Source: Cercis canadensis | Lineage: Eukaryota > Streptophyta > Magnoliopsida > Fabales > Fabaceae | Length of the DNA stretch: 64,000 bases | Reading direction: 5' to 3' | NCBI GenBank assembly: GCA_003255065.1 | Contig: QAOA01004450.1 | Location: forward strand, 1 to 64,000 | In this document: positions 35,607-46,520 of the stretch, in pieces | Position numbering within the stretch: the stretch's first letter is position 1 | How the letters are laid out: every line of letters starts with the position of its first letter | Program-made: the position numbers and the translations under genes | Notes under the pieces: generated by a model | The model's input: only the letters and a program-made list of their open reading frames with translations | The model's database searches: none | Told to the model about the DNA's origin: nothing

Positions 35607-36760
35607 TGTTAGCTCCACAATTTTCTAATTATGTTTTGATGATAACAAATGACTTTAATTCATCTAACTTGTGTTTTGGATTAGTGTTTTACTTAGAACA
35701 GGTTAGCAAGGAAAATTGAGAACTAGTTATTCTTTTGTGTAAGAACTAGTTCTTAAACCATTTAACTCATTCTACAGAAGTCATATAATCAATGATGCTG
35801 ACATGGATCTAGTCATGTGAAGACTTTGGAATGTGTAAACTTTTTCTGAGTATGTCAGAAAGTCACCTCAGCTTGTGAAGAAAGTTTTCTCTTATTGAGA
35901 GCCGTTGTGGATCCACCTTTCAAGAGAAGTTAGTCAAAAACATTTCTTTTGTCACTACAAGACAAAAGAAATAGTTAGTGGAATTCCCTTTGAATCTTGA
36001 TGCGACACCAGTCCCTAAATCAATGGTTGTTGTTGCTCTTCATATGATGATGCTTTTCCTCTAAGAGAGAGATCTCAAGTCTTTAGAAAGTAAGAAGAGG
36101 AAAAATAGAAAGAGAGAGAGTAAGAGTTAGAGAGTGAATAGTTCTTCTCCTTCAAGAAATTTTCTATACTCGGCTTCTTCTTCCTTATGTACTATTATTT
36201 GTAGAAATCTTCTTTGAGAGGGATAAAAAATGTTAATGGAGCTTAAATCCTTTCTAAGTGTTTTATACTCCAGATTTCAGTAGGAAATTGGTGAGCTACT
36301 TCTAGTGGTTGGGCTAGAAGAAGAAAGTTCTTGGTGAGCTTTGGAGAGAAACTATGGTTGTAAAAACTTGGAGAAGATCTAATAAATTAAACTCAATTTA
36401 GTAAAACCCTAAGCATTGGGAGAAGTATATGTAGGCCTTAGTACTATACCACTATATATTATTGGCTAAGATTCTCTTTACTCTTTTCTCTTATTTTTTA
36501 TTTCATATGCTTACTTGAAGTTCATTTTTGCTTATGATGAATTAGTGTGATTTTCTGGGTTGCCTATTGGTTTTATTCTTTGGTTAAGCTAGATTTGAAT
36601 TTAATGTGTTCATCTATTCTATTCTGGAACTAGTACATATATTCTAAAACTAGTTCTCATTATGTTTAGATCTTTGAACAAGTTCTGTTTAAAATCAAAT
36701 TAGCTTAAAATTTTTGAAAACTCCTATTCACCCCTCTAGGAGTATTTCCTATAACTCTCA
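35607..36760 (+). mobile_element. Probable solo LTR
   Basis: The sequence opens TGTTAGCTCCACAATTTTC, continues GTTTTGATGATAACAAATG and ends CTATAACTCTCA, so it has TG…CA ends over about 1154 bp. Flanks gtttg (35602-35606) and gttta (36761-36765) are a near-match target duplication. No internal domains adjoin it. It is related to the minus-orientation LTR fossil ending at 2561. The superfamily is not decided; copia-like is a guess. Confidence 0.6.
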
Positions 36761-36922
36761 GTTTATTTTTATGTTTTGTCAGACATTAAAACAATTCTTA
36801 TTCTGTTTAGATCAAGTTCTGTTTAAAATCAAATTAACTTAAAATTTTTGAAAACTCCTATTCACCCCTTTAAGAGTATTTCTTATAACTCTCATTTTAT
36901 TTTTATGTTTTGTCAGACATTG
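36650..36922. repeat. Partial tandem repeat of the solo LTR end and flank
   Basis: A unit of about 137 bases, including gttctgtttaaaatcaaatt, ctcctattcacccct and the following flank ttatgttttgtcagacatt, occurs twice in tandem with small differences. Confidence 0.7.
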
Positions 36923-37004
36923 TAATTTTGTTGTGTTTCTTATGTTTCTTAGTTGTGAATAAAATTCTTAAAAAAAAAAAAAAGGTTGTCTCAAATATAG
37001 CTCT

Positions 37005-37704
37005 CATTACAAGAAAATTACTGGATTCCAACGGAATTTTTCCGTTGAAATTTTGAATTCTAATGGAAATTCTAACAAAATTTGAGTCGTTGGAGAAAGG
37101 GCCGTTGGAATTGTAAAATTCTAACGGAATTCTAACGGAAAAATAATTTCAACGAAAATTCTAACGAAATTTTACCGTTAGAATTTGATTTTGAAAAAAA
37201 AAATTCCACGAAAAATTCCAACGGAATTTTACCATTGGAATTTTTAATATATTTTTAATAAATTTTTAGTATTTTTTTAAAAATATTTTTTATTTTTAAA
37301 AAAAAATTAAAAATTATTTTTTAGTTTTTGAAATTCCAACGGAATGGAATTTCCGTTGGAATTTCTTAAGTTTTTTTTTTTTTGTAATTTCCTAAATAAT
37401 ATTTGTTAAAAATCAAAATATACCATCTACAAATATCTATTTTATTAAATAATTTCTATAACACAAATATCCAATTCATTAAATAATTCTTATAAGTTAA
37501 TAATGTATTGAGTACAAAAGTTTAAATCTCAAATAATTCCTAAATGAAGCTATGACATCATATATACAGATGCATAAGAAAAAGGTATGAAGAACAATCA
37601 AAAGAAATTGGGGTAACCCAAAAGCAACAAAATAAGGTTTCTTCTCTTTCTTCTTGTTCTCCTTCCATTTCTCCATTTCTTTCTTGTTCTACTTCTTTTA
37701 CCTT
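37005..37704. mobile_element. Left end of a third CACTA element of the 23304 family
   Basis: CATTACAAGAAAATTACTGG at 37005 is a one-base variant of the CACTACAAGAAAA tip. Positions 37020-37360 carry many AATTCCAACGGAATTT-type subterminal repeats in both orientations, and 37380-37540 aligns with 23560-23680. The sequence runs into a gap. No matching right tip is found downstream before the segmental duplication at 39980, so the element is truncated or rearranged. Confidence 0.7.
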
Positions 37705-38054
37705 NNNNNNNNNNNNNNNNNNNNNNNNNNNNNNNNNNNNNNNNNNNNNNNNNNNNNNNNNNNNNNNNNNNNNNNNNNNNNNNNNNNNNNNNNNNNNNNN
37801 NNNNNNNNNNNNNNNNNNNNNNNNNNNNNNNNNNNNNNNNNNNNNNNNNNNNNNNNNNNNNNNNNNNNNNNNNNNNNNNNNNNNNNNNNNNNNNNNNNNN
37901 NNNNNNNNNNNNNNNNNNNNNNNNNNNNNNNNNNNNNNNNNNNNNNNNNNNNNNNNNNNNNNNNNNNNNNNNNNNNNNNNNNNNNNNNNNNNNNNNNNNN
38001 NNNNNNNNNNNNNNNNNNNNNNNNNNNNNNNNNNNNNNNNNNNNNNNNNNNNNN
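37705..38054. other. Assembly gap (350 N)
   Basis: Unresolved bases. Confidence 1.
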
Positions 38055-38515
38055 CAAAAAATTGAGAGTAATAGAGTTCAAAGTCCCCTAGAACTTAAAA
38101 CAACTAAAAAATATAAATTTATTGGATTTGGCTGCAAGATGAAAACTTTAAGTTGTTTCAGAGGCTCCACAGAGTAGGAGAGATTTTAATGTAGTATCTT
38201 ACTGAGCTGTGATTATCAACAAACAAGTAAAATGGTACATGAAGCAAATTCACCTTCCATAATTATAAACCAAAATCAACAGGTAGCTATATAGAAGAGC
38301 GAATGGGGTTCCAAACTCTGAATTCAACACATAAACAGAAAGACAAAAGAAATTCATCATGACTCATAAAGGTATAAACAACCCTGCAAGTTGTAACATT
38401 GGGAACAAAAATCAGCAAGCCAGAAACCAAGAAAAAAGCTTACTTGCAGGCAGTCTATGTATCTCTGTGATAATAGTTCCAATAAAATGAAGCTAAAAAA
38501 TAAGCAACTAACCCT

Positions 38516-39808
38516 ACAGTGTAATTGGTGTATAACACTGGGATTCTTAAACTTTTGTGGTCGATTCAATGAATTTAGCTTCACACATTGTATGTAACGA
38601 GGGTCTGTTAAGTTGAGGGTCTCCATCAATGACTGAAGTTGTTGCTAAGCAAACATAGACAGAAAATAAAACAGATGTTAGCTATAACGATCAGCTAGTT
38701 TAGCTTGGATTGAGAGACTATGTGGTTCTCTTGCCCTAAATTTCAAAAGAAGATGATTGTATCAAGAGGCTAGCATCCCTTATTCAATACTGGAATTCTT
38801 CAAACTGAATCAATTAAATTGATCTACAATAAAATTGGAAATAGAAAGACATAGATATTCACACCTTAAATCAAGATGCCACCAAAGAAAACTTGTATGA
38901 TGATCTTGAAGATTCCTCTGGCAGCAAAGGGAAAAGACCAGACAAAAATTGAGTCAATAGGAAACTGGAATTACAAGCATACCTTAGACATCCATGTCAA
39001 TATTAGAAATGAAATTTAGAGACAAAAATGACTTAGACATCAATATGATGCATACCCTTAGAATTGAACTTCCAAATGAAATTATTCTAATCTCTAGTAT
39101 CAACATAATCATGTTCATGTAATCCTAAATAAGCAGTTCTTACCACATTATGCTTTAAAGAACCAAATCCAACAGCTTGTCCCAGCAACTTATATTCAAA
39201 TTAGATAAACCTTATGAGATCCAAACATAAGGCCTAGATAGCAAGAAAAAAGAATTGAAAGGTTTAGATATATCACTGACTAACTGATTAGCTGCCTTCT
39301 TAATGTGAATCATTTTGCAATTTCAGTTTTTCTAGTCTGCTGTAATAGCATTTACTAAAAATCAAGGCTTGCTCAATATTCTTTAGCCACCATTATTTTA
39401 GACCTATATTCTCCTTGTCGCACATTATACAAAAAACAACAATCATGTATGTAATGCATGATGCTACATGGGAAACACAGATTTAAATAAAGTTCAACTA
39501 AAGCAAAAGAAAACCCAAAAAGGAACATAACCAAAAACCTTTTCAATCAAATCTAAAACATCTTGGTTGTCTATAAATTCAATGTAACTCCAGTTGATTT
39601 CTTCTTTGCTATACTCCTCCTGCTCCATCTTAAATACATGCTGTAACAAATGACAAGACAGAAAAATTACAAGGAATGGAGAAAGAATAAGACACCAGGG
39701 CACTAACTTAGTGGATGCAAATTAACATAGCATAAGACACACTTGCGTACCTCATTAAAATGCTGTTGAAGCTTTTCATTTGCAAAATTAATGCAGAATT
39801 GCTCAAAA
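38516..39808 (-). pseudogene. Captured myosin XI motor-domain exons
   Basis: Four minus-strand exons with splice signals match plant class XI myosin heads in order. 39751-39808 holds [19 protein letters not shown]. 39539-39640 holds [20 protein letters not shown], then [14 protein letters not shown]. About 38865-38945 holds LFPLLPEESSRSSYKFSLVA and then an in-frame stop before FK. About 38516-38646 holds [20 protein letters not shown], then [12 protein letters not shown]. The exon expected between the second and third (KPGGIIALLDEA region) is not seen. Myosin XI drives organelle movement on actin; this is only a lower-motor-domain fragment with a stop and a missing block, so it is non-functional. 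It lies beside the CACTA left end at 37005, which suggests capture. Confidence 0.85.
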
Positions 39809-39979
39809 CTGTTAGAGACAAATGTTACTGGATTAAGTGAAGAGTTCATATTGACAAAACTACCAATTTAAATTAACAGCAGCAGAAGAAAAGACAATAT
39901 AATTGCAAGTATAAACAAAAAGAACCATCAAATGACAATATGGCTAATATTTGAAGCTCAAGCAATCCTTGATCCAATA

Positions 39980-41788
39980 GGAAAGTAGTTAACGAATGCA
40001 GTTCAAGTGTTTGATGAAATGTCTCAATAGCTTGCTTTTGAGCTTTCATTTATATAGTTGGGAATTGTAATGAGAAAGAGAGGGATTCAGAGTGGGATAA
40101 GGAGATTGAGACCGTTGGTCATGGTGGAGGAAAAAGCGAAGGTTGTTCATAAGAAAAAAGCCAACGATTCAATTTCCATTGTGTTCTAATAGACAAAATT
40201 GAGATAAGGTGTGAACATGAAGAGGGAGGATGAGATAGCATTGATATATAAAAAATAATACACATATTATATTTTAATAGAGAAACAATACCACCAACAC
40301 TTATAAAACTTTACCTAAATTTTGTCTTCTTTCTTTTTCTAATCTTAAAGCCTCAAGGGCATTAATATCCTTTTATTGTAGTAAGAGTATTACTTTACTC
40401 AAGCCACGTCACTTTCCATTCCACTTTAATGTACAAGATCTCTAATATTCCCAAGAAGTGCAACACATGATCATCATTAATTTGATTTATATATATTAAT
40501 TAGGGAAATGCCCAATAACAATAACGGAAAAAAAAAAATTCCCAGTCGATTATATATTGGAGCCTTTTGTTCATAATTGTGTACATATTTCATGTTATAA
40601 TATGGTAATGTTTGGTTGCTTTTAGACGTGAAGTTGTCCACCCTGTACATGCGATATTTGTCTTTCAAAATCTGATGAAGTCATTTTTTTAGAAAAATAT
40701 ATAAAAAAAAAAATGTTGTCTCACAGTTGGTAGCATCCATTTATAAGCAGTTACCTTCTTCTCTTTATTTATATTGTAATTTAAGGAAAAAAAAAATGAG
40801 AGAGCGAATTGATAAGCATGTTAGTGTCTTTCTAGACACTAGTACATAGTTGATCGAAGCATCAAACATTGTAAAATATTAAAAATAAATCATAGTTTTT
40901 AAATGTTGTTCTCCTAATTATTAGCATGTCATGGGGAAACACGGAAGTTTACTTCACCAAAATGTTAAAGTGGTGGGTCAAAAATCTTACCAAGGACTAA
41001 CTCAACTCACCAATATGCAGCCCTTGGACCTCTGATCAAGACATCAACTCCTCAAATGTCTTTTCTTTAAGACTTAGAGTTTTGCTTCCAAATTGCAATT
41101 GCTAGCTCTTGGGGCAATAAGAAAGATTGAATACACATCAGCAACCATTATAGGGTTTATAAGGCCATGGACATTCTCGATCCAAACTGAATTGGGACTA
41201 GTCAAAGTAAACTTAGCTGGGGAATGAGATACCTATTTGCCATCCCTTCTAACAATGGTGGAGCAAGGACCTTAGGGTTAGTGGGTGCAATCATATATAT
41301 GTATCACACCCCTAAGGTCCACTATGATAATGGAATCTGAATTTATGTGAAAGAGTGAATGTGTTAAAAACCACCAAAACAACATGGCATTTAGCTCAAA
41401 TATATATTAGGTGTGTAAGAATATGGACTATGCATATTTCTTTTAAATGTGAAATAGTAAGTTATAGGTAATTTCTTGAGAACTATAAATTGAGATTGGA
41501 ACTTGCGGACATCTTTCACATTTTGTACTCAAAAGTACTAAAATTATTTGTGTAGTAATTTTTTAAAATATACTATTCTTAGGATAATGATCTTATAGTA
41601 TTAATTGATTCAATGTAATTTTCATTAAATTCATATATAAAAATTTAACAAAGTATTTTGGATCAAGATCCTTTCTTTTTAGGGGATAATATGACATTCA
41701 TGTTCTTAACCTCAGATCTTTTTAAACAAATATCTATGGCGTAGATAATGTCACATTGCTTCCATTAAACTCTCTTCTTCTCACATAC

Positions 41789-41837
<49 letters not shown>

Positions 41838-42330
41838 TTGACAGAAGCCTTTTCATATCTTCTTAAGGACTTTTTTTTTTGCCTTATGTGCACAAAACCC
41901 GTTTAGTTTTGAAAAAAGGTGTAACCAGCACTTGAGCTTTAAGCTCTGTGTGCAAAAGAATTTCCGTTCATTACTCAAAACAATGCAGCATCAAATCAAT
42001 CATCTGCTAAATAAATCTTTAACTTTTCATATAGTTTGTAGTATTCTCTCACCTTAAATTTTTGTACACAAAAAAAAAAAAAATTACTAGTAGCAATTCA
42101 GAAATTAAATTACACCACCCTAACATTAAATTACCCGATTAACATTGAATAAAAATGCACCTGCTCGGTGCAATAAAGCACCATGAATTGGTGCCTATTT
42201 AATTTGAGACACGACTCTTACACTAGGTGTTCAGCCTTGCACTAGGTGCCTATTAGACATTTTTCATTCTCTCTTCTGTCTCACCTCGTTTTATTATTAT
42301 TTTTATTATAATTAGATAATGCTTATTTTC
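39980..42330. repeat. Segmental duplication, right copy (upstream of the RNase gene)
   Basis: Direct copy of 4376-6874. It lacks the MITE (single AAACACGGA at the site) and carries an extra catacata/tatata microsatellite block near 41780-41835. Its end lies about 470 bases before the RNase start codon at 42798 and about 300 before the first, interrupted copy of that start at 42633. No gene is seen inside. Confidence 0.85.
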
Positions 42331-42547
42331 TACAACACTTCAATTTCTCTCTTTGAAAATTAAACAAAAAAGAGAAACGTGTACAAGTTAGTGCAACACT
42401 TTAATTAATTAAGGCCTTTTCTTAATTAAGAAAAGTTAATTATGCTTTTATCCTCTTCCTCGCAGGCATGTCCATCACATAATGAAAATGACATCAATCA
42501 TAACAAAATTACCCTCATTCATGTAAATAGAACTATATTGGAAATGG

Positions 42548-42572
42548 CTATATATATATATATATATAAACA
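42548..42572 (+). promoter_or_regulatory. TATA-box region of the RNase gene
   Basis: An alternating TA run ending tatataaacacc lies about 65-85 bases before the ATG at 42633. It fits a plant TATA box with a short 5' leader. In the second copy after the N (ATG at 42798) only the last bases of the TATA run remain, because the join cuts it. Confidence 0.5.
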
Positions 42573-42894
42573 CCACCCCTTCCATTGCTCACTCGTACAT
42601 CATATACATTCATCAATTAGTGACTAATTAATATGAAGCATTTATTGTTTCTTGTGGTATTATTGGTGGGATTTTGCTTAAGTTCCTGTGAGAACGAGAT
42701 AGATACAAAGAGAACGCCTTCTAAGAATNTATAAACACCACCCCTTCCATTGCTCACTCGTACATCATATACATTCATCAATTAGTGGCTAATTAATATG
42801 AAGCATTTATTGTTTCTTGTGGTATTATTGGTGGGATTTTGCTTAAGTTCCTGTGAGAACGAGATAGATACAAAGAGAACGCCTTCTAAGAATC
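42563..42894. repeat. Duplicated RNase 5' end across a single N
   Basis: 42563-42728 and 42730-42894 are almost identical (leader, ATG, signal peptide). The N at 42729 cuts the first copy within codons for PSKN. The first start codon (42633) therefore belongs to an assembly duplicate of the same gene. Confidence 0.85.
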
Positions 42895-44517
42895 CACCAC
42901 TTGATGCCATTGATGAAGATGTCTTCGAAGTTCAACTAATTGCTTGTCTTCCTTCTGCTACAAGACCAGCACTTTCTCCTCCATCTCGTCCTATGCCACA
43001 CTTTGATTATTTTAAATTTACTTTATTATGGCCAAACTCCTTTTGCAGGGAGCCCAGAATTAGCTGCAAACCACCTGTGCCAGTTCAAAATTTTACCATT
43101 CGTGGACTTTGGCCACAAACTTTCGGTAAGAGGAATGAAGAATACTGTGAAACAAAGGAAAAACCTTGACATGATATGGTAACTTTTATTTTAACTATTT
43201 CCTTGTTTGTTTTAGATAGGTTTTTTTTTCCTCTACCATAAATAATTAATTCCATCACTTGGCATGTGGGATTTGTTGTAGTTTGATTCAAACTTGTTGG
43301 AAATGAGCATCATAAATCATAAATATTCATGTCATTTATTTTTAGCACGTAAGTGAGAAGGAAAATGCTAAGTAGCCAGACTTTTTTTTGACAAACTTGT
43401 TATCCAACTGAGGTGGACTTTTAACCACGTTTGAATGAATATGTGATACCTACCAATTTGTTTCATCCAACCACCAAATTTTAAGTTTGTCAAAATTCTG
43501 GCAAATTTTGTCAAGTGAGAATTGAACGAAAAATATCCAATCTGTACAAAACATTAAGCATACAACTTGAGCAAGAAGAGCAATACCTCCTCATTGTCAA
43601 ATAAAGCAACCATCCGAATAGCATGTTCATCCTTTATGTCACCAGGAGATTTGTATGAATCAGTAAGAGCCCTCAAAGCACAATAGCTTGATGCAAGATT
43701 ATCTAATCTTCCAGAAAATATAAATTCATTGGTTCCATCTCCAAGGCAGCTAGGTTGAGTATCACAAACATTCAGTTCAAAGCTCACTATGTCATCAATG
43801 CCACAGTTTAACTCATCTGACAAAACCTGAAATAAAGTCAAGGGTTATTTTAATGAATGATAGCGTCTAGGAAATTTTAAGTGATTAAGAAACATCAACA
43901 AATGTCAACTCATCTGTAATAATGAAATCTGAAAAAGTTGCTGTGCTGGTGACAGCTCCATGTATTTAAATTTATGTAACAAATATAGTTTTTTTTTTTT
44001 TTTTTTTTTTAATGAGGAATAGACTATTTCCATTATAATGTATATTTACATATATATATTTTTCAAGCAATTTCCATATAGAAAAGTGCAAAAATTTAAG
44101 TCGTTAATAATAACACTACAATCAACAAGAGTAAGCACACTAAAATTTGATCATTGGTCTTGAAAATCTCCCCAAATCTTAAAGGGTACATGACTGCTGG
44201 AGCTATTGCTTAGGTCTACAAATTTAGTTATTTCACATGCATGAGTAATTAAATATATATTGTGCCTTTCTTTTTCAGGAATTCAGCCAAATGGAAAATG
44301 TTACGTCTCCGATTACATATTGGATGCAATTAGGGGAACCGTCAAACATAAAATAGACATAATTTGCAGCACAGATAAATTGGGAAACATTCAACTTTTG
44401 AGTATTGAACTATGTCTTAAAGACGATGGGGTGACTCTCATGGATTGTAAAAATGGTAGGTTTTATTGTAAAAGGAAAGATCCTATATTTCCTCTTCCTC
44501 CATCTACTACAACTTAA
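42798..44517 (+). CDS. T2-family ribonuclease, S-RNase-like, probably not catalytic
   Basis: Exon 1 (42798-43125) encodes a signal peptide (MKHLLFLVVLLVGFCLSSC), a roughly 47-residue Pro-rich extension unusual for the family, then FDYFKFTLLWPNSFC (C1-like) and FTIRGLWP (C2/CAS I, residues 99-106). Family consensus is FTIHGLWP, so the first catalytic His is Arg here. Exon 2 (44279-44517) encodes GIQPNGKCYVSDYILDAIRG ... IELCLKDDGVTLMDC, the C-terminal S-RNase region with conserved Cys. A strong donor (TTCG/GTAAGA) and an acceptor (ttttttcag) join in the same phase, giving about 188 residues, shorter than the usual 200-230. The CAS II block (W..HG.C) is absent from both exons and I do not see it between them. 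S-RNases are secreted style cytotoxic RNases. Here the gene may be a decayed or neofunctionalised relative. An antisense aminopeptidase exon lies in the intron. Confidence 0.75.
43587..43826 (-). pseudogene. Aspartyl aminopeptidase (M18) exon inside the RNase intron
   Basis: The 80-codon minus-strand frame VLSDELNCGIDDIVSFELNV, then CDTQPSCLGDGTNEFIFSGR, LDNLASSYCALRAL and HAIRMVALFDNEE matches plant aspartyl aminopeptidase, including the DNEE metal/catalytic motif. It is bounded by an acceptor (ttatttcag at 43827-43835) and a donor (GAG/gtattg at 43586), so it is one genomic exon without its neighbours. It lies antisense between the RNase exons. Capture and delivery by a transposon is likely, but I could not identify the ends of a carrier. 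Confidence 0.88.
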
Positions 44518-44745
44518 CCAGTCAACCCTAGTCTTTCGATGTAAGTTAATTAATTTTATACCTTATTCTCTCTTTCCCTCTTTCAAATATTTCATTCGCT
44601 TTTCCTTTTTATTAATTTATTTGTGTATATGTTTCTCTTGTTTTTCGTTCAGCTAAGTATCTTCTATCTTATATGTTAAAGAAGCATCTGGGATCTAAGG
44701 TAGTGGCAGTTCATGAAAGATATGAGAGAATAATGTTGTATATTG
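44518..44745 (+). other. 3' flank of the RNase gene, interrupted by a retrotransposon
   Basis: Probable 3' UTR and downstream sequence. The Tat-like element inserted at 44745; the original flank resumes at 54991 (tattgttacac) and contains caataaaag near 55300, a possible polyadenylation signal. Confidence 0.45.
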
Positions 44746-45104
44746 TGTTGATGCCAGAAATGTCCGAACTGGATGTACCTGCAATAAGTCAAGCTCGGCA
44801 ATGGGCCAAGGAAGGCTCTCTGATGCTTAAGTCAGAATAGGTATGTGATAAGAAAGATAATCCAGTCTGGGTACAATTCTGATAAGTTACCTGGTAGACT
44901 GTATTTTAGGCGTATTTATAGTAGTTGCAGAGCTGAACTAGTGGCGCCTTGTTGTGCTGAAGGTGCGGCGCGCTGTTGACTGGCTAGTGGGCTTGGAGTC
45001 CGACTAGCTTTGGGCTGGTCTTCATCACTTGCCCCCGAGCTTTGAAGTTTGAAGAATGCAAAGTGTAAAAAGCTCATAAGAATAATAATTAAATGATATA
45101 CTGG

Positions 45105-45300
45105 GCGAACTATGAGTATGGGCGAACTACACTTGGTTGGCCGAACTACACTGCATAGCCGAACGACACATGGCCGAACTACACTGCATGGCCGAACTAC
45201 ATGCATGACCAAACTACACTGCATAGCCGAACTACACTGCATGGCTGAACTACATTGCATGGCTAAACTTCATGCATGGCCGAACTACAATACATTCACT
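45105..45300. repeat. Short tandem repeat array in the Tat-like element's 3' region
   Basis: About nine imperfect copies of an 18-20 base unit (GGCCGAACTACACTGCAT) sit between the 3' LTR and the antisense ORF. Such arrays are common in the non-coding 3' part of Tat-lineage elements. The units are contiguous with no unique spacers, so it is not a CRISPR. Confidence 0.85.
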
Positions 45301-45492
45301 GCATGCCTTGATATTTTGTGGAGTTCACGTGAATTTCGCATAAACTTTTTCAATGAAGAGATTATTTCATTGTACACATATTCATTCAATGCCAAAATTT
45401 GCTGAGATTTGCTGTGATTCTTTGCTTCATTCTTCAGAGATTTTTATGCATCTTGCTAAAACACGTTTTCTTTTTTGTCAGAGATTTTTTCG

Positions 45493-46520
45493 CTTATTGC
45501 CAAAACTTAAGACTTTTGTCAAATATTCTTTTGCACCTTGCTAACAGAGATTTTTCAGCACCTTGGTAAACTACGTTCTCTTTTGGCAGAGATATTTTCA
45601 ACTAATGCCAAGATTTGTAGAGATTCCTTTGAAAAAAAGAGTATGCCAAAACCATCATCATTATGATATTTGACCAAGATTCTTTTCAAAAGGAAATTAT
45701 GTTGTACTATTTATTTATTATTTTTTGTTTCCTTTATAAGTTTATATTGCTTGCCCTTCGTGTTTTATTCTTCTAAACATCCGTCAAGAAGTTTTGCTGC
45801 TCACTCTTCCTCTCCTTCTCTTCAGGCCTAATTGCCGGTTGCTGTCTTCTTCCTCTTGCCTATATATTACAGGTACCAGTATTTTCTTATTCTTCTTTCC
45901 TTATACTTTTGTGTAGATTTGATTATGGCTTCGGATAGTGAGGGTTCCCAGAGTGAGTGTTCTCAGAGTGAAGAGATGCTCAGCAAGACATCCTCTGATC
46001 CAAATNCTTATTGCCAAAACTTAAGACTTTTGTCAAAGATTCTTTTGCACCTTGCTAACAGAGATTTTTCAGCACCTTGGTAAACTACGTTTTCTTTTGG
46101 CAGAGATATTTTCAACTAATGCCAAGATTTGTAGAGATTCCTTTGAAAAAAAGAGTATGCCAAAACCATCATCATTATGATATTTGACCAAGATTCTTTT
46201 CAAAAGGAAATTATGGTGTACGATTTATTTATTATTTTTTGTTTCCTTTATAAGTTTATATTGCTTGCCCTTCGTGTTTCATTCTTCTAAACATCCGTCA
46301 AGAAGTTTTGCTGCTCACTCTTCCTCTCCTTCTCTTCAGGCCTAATTGCCGGTTGCTGTCTTCTTCCTCTTGCCTATATATTACAGGTACCAGTATTTTC
46401 TTATTCTTCTTTCCTTATACTTTTGTGTAGATTTGATTATGGCTTCGGATAGTGAGGGTTCCCAGAGTGAGTGTTCTCAGAGTGAAGAGATGCTCAGCAA
46501 GACATCCTCTGATCCAAATA
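45493..46520. repeat. Direct duplication (about 513 bp) across a single N
   Basis: 45493-46005 and 46007-46520 match closely, with the N at 46006 as junction. It duplicates the leader and first codons of the antisense ORF, so only the second copy is the real start. Confidence 0.85.

Noticed and set aside
35953-35970. cactacaagac as another CACTA tip
   Set aside because: No subterminal repeats and no matching right tip; it lies inside the solo LTR.
42633-42728. A second, tandem RNase gene start
   Set aside because: It is cut by the N at 42729 and repeated exactly after it, so it is one gene seen twice.
43250-43350. Weak resemblance to a W..H CAS II block in the RNase intron
   Set aside because: No frame gives W..HG.C with the expected neighbours, so I do not call it.
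45105-45300. Possible CRISPR-like array
   Set aside because: Units are contiguous with no unique spacers, and it is a plant genome; it is a tandem repeat in a retrotransposon.
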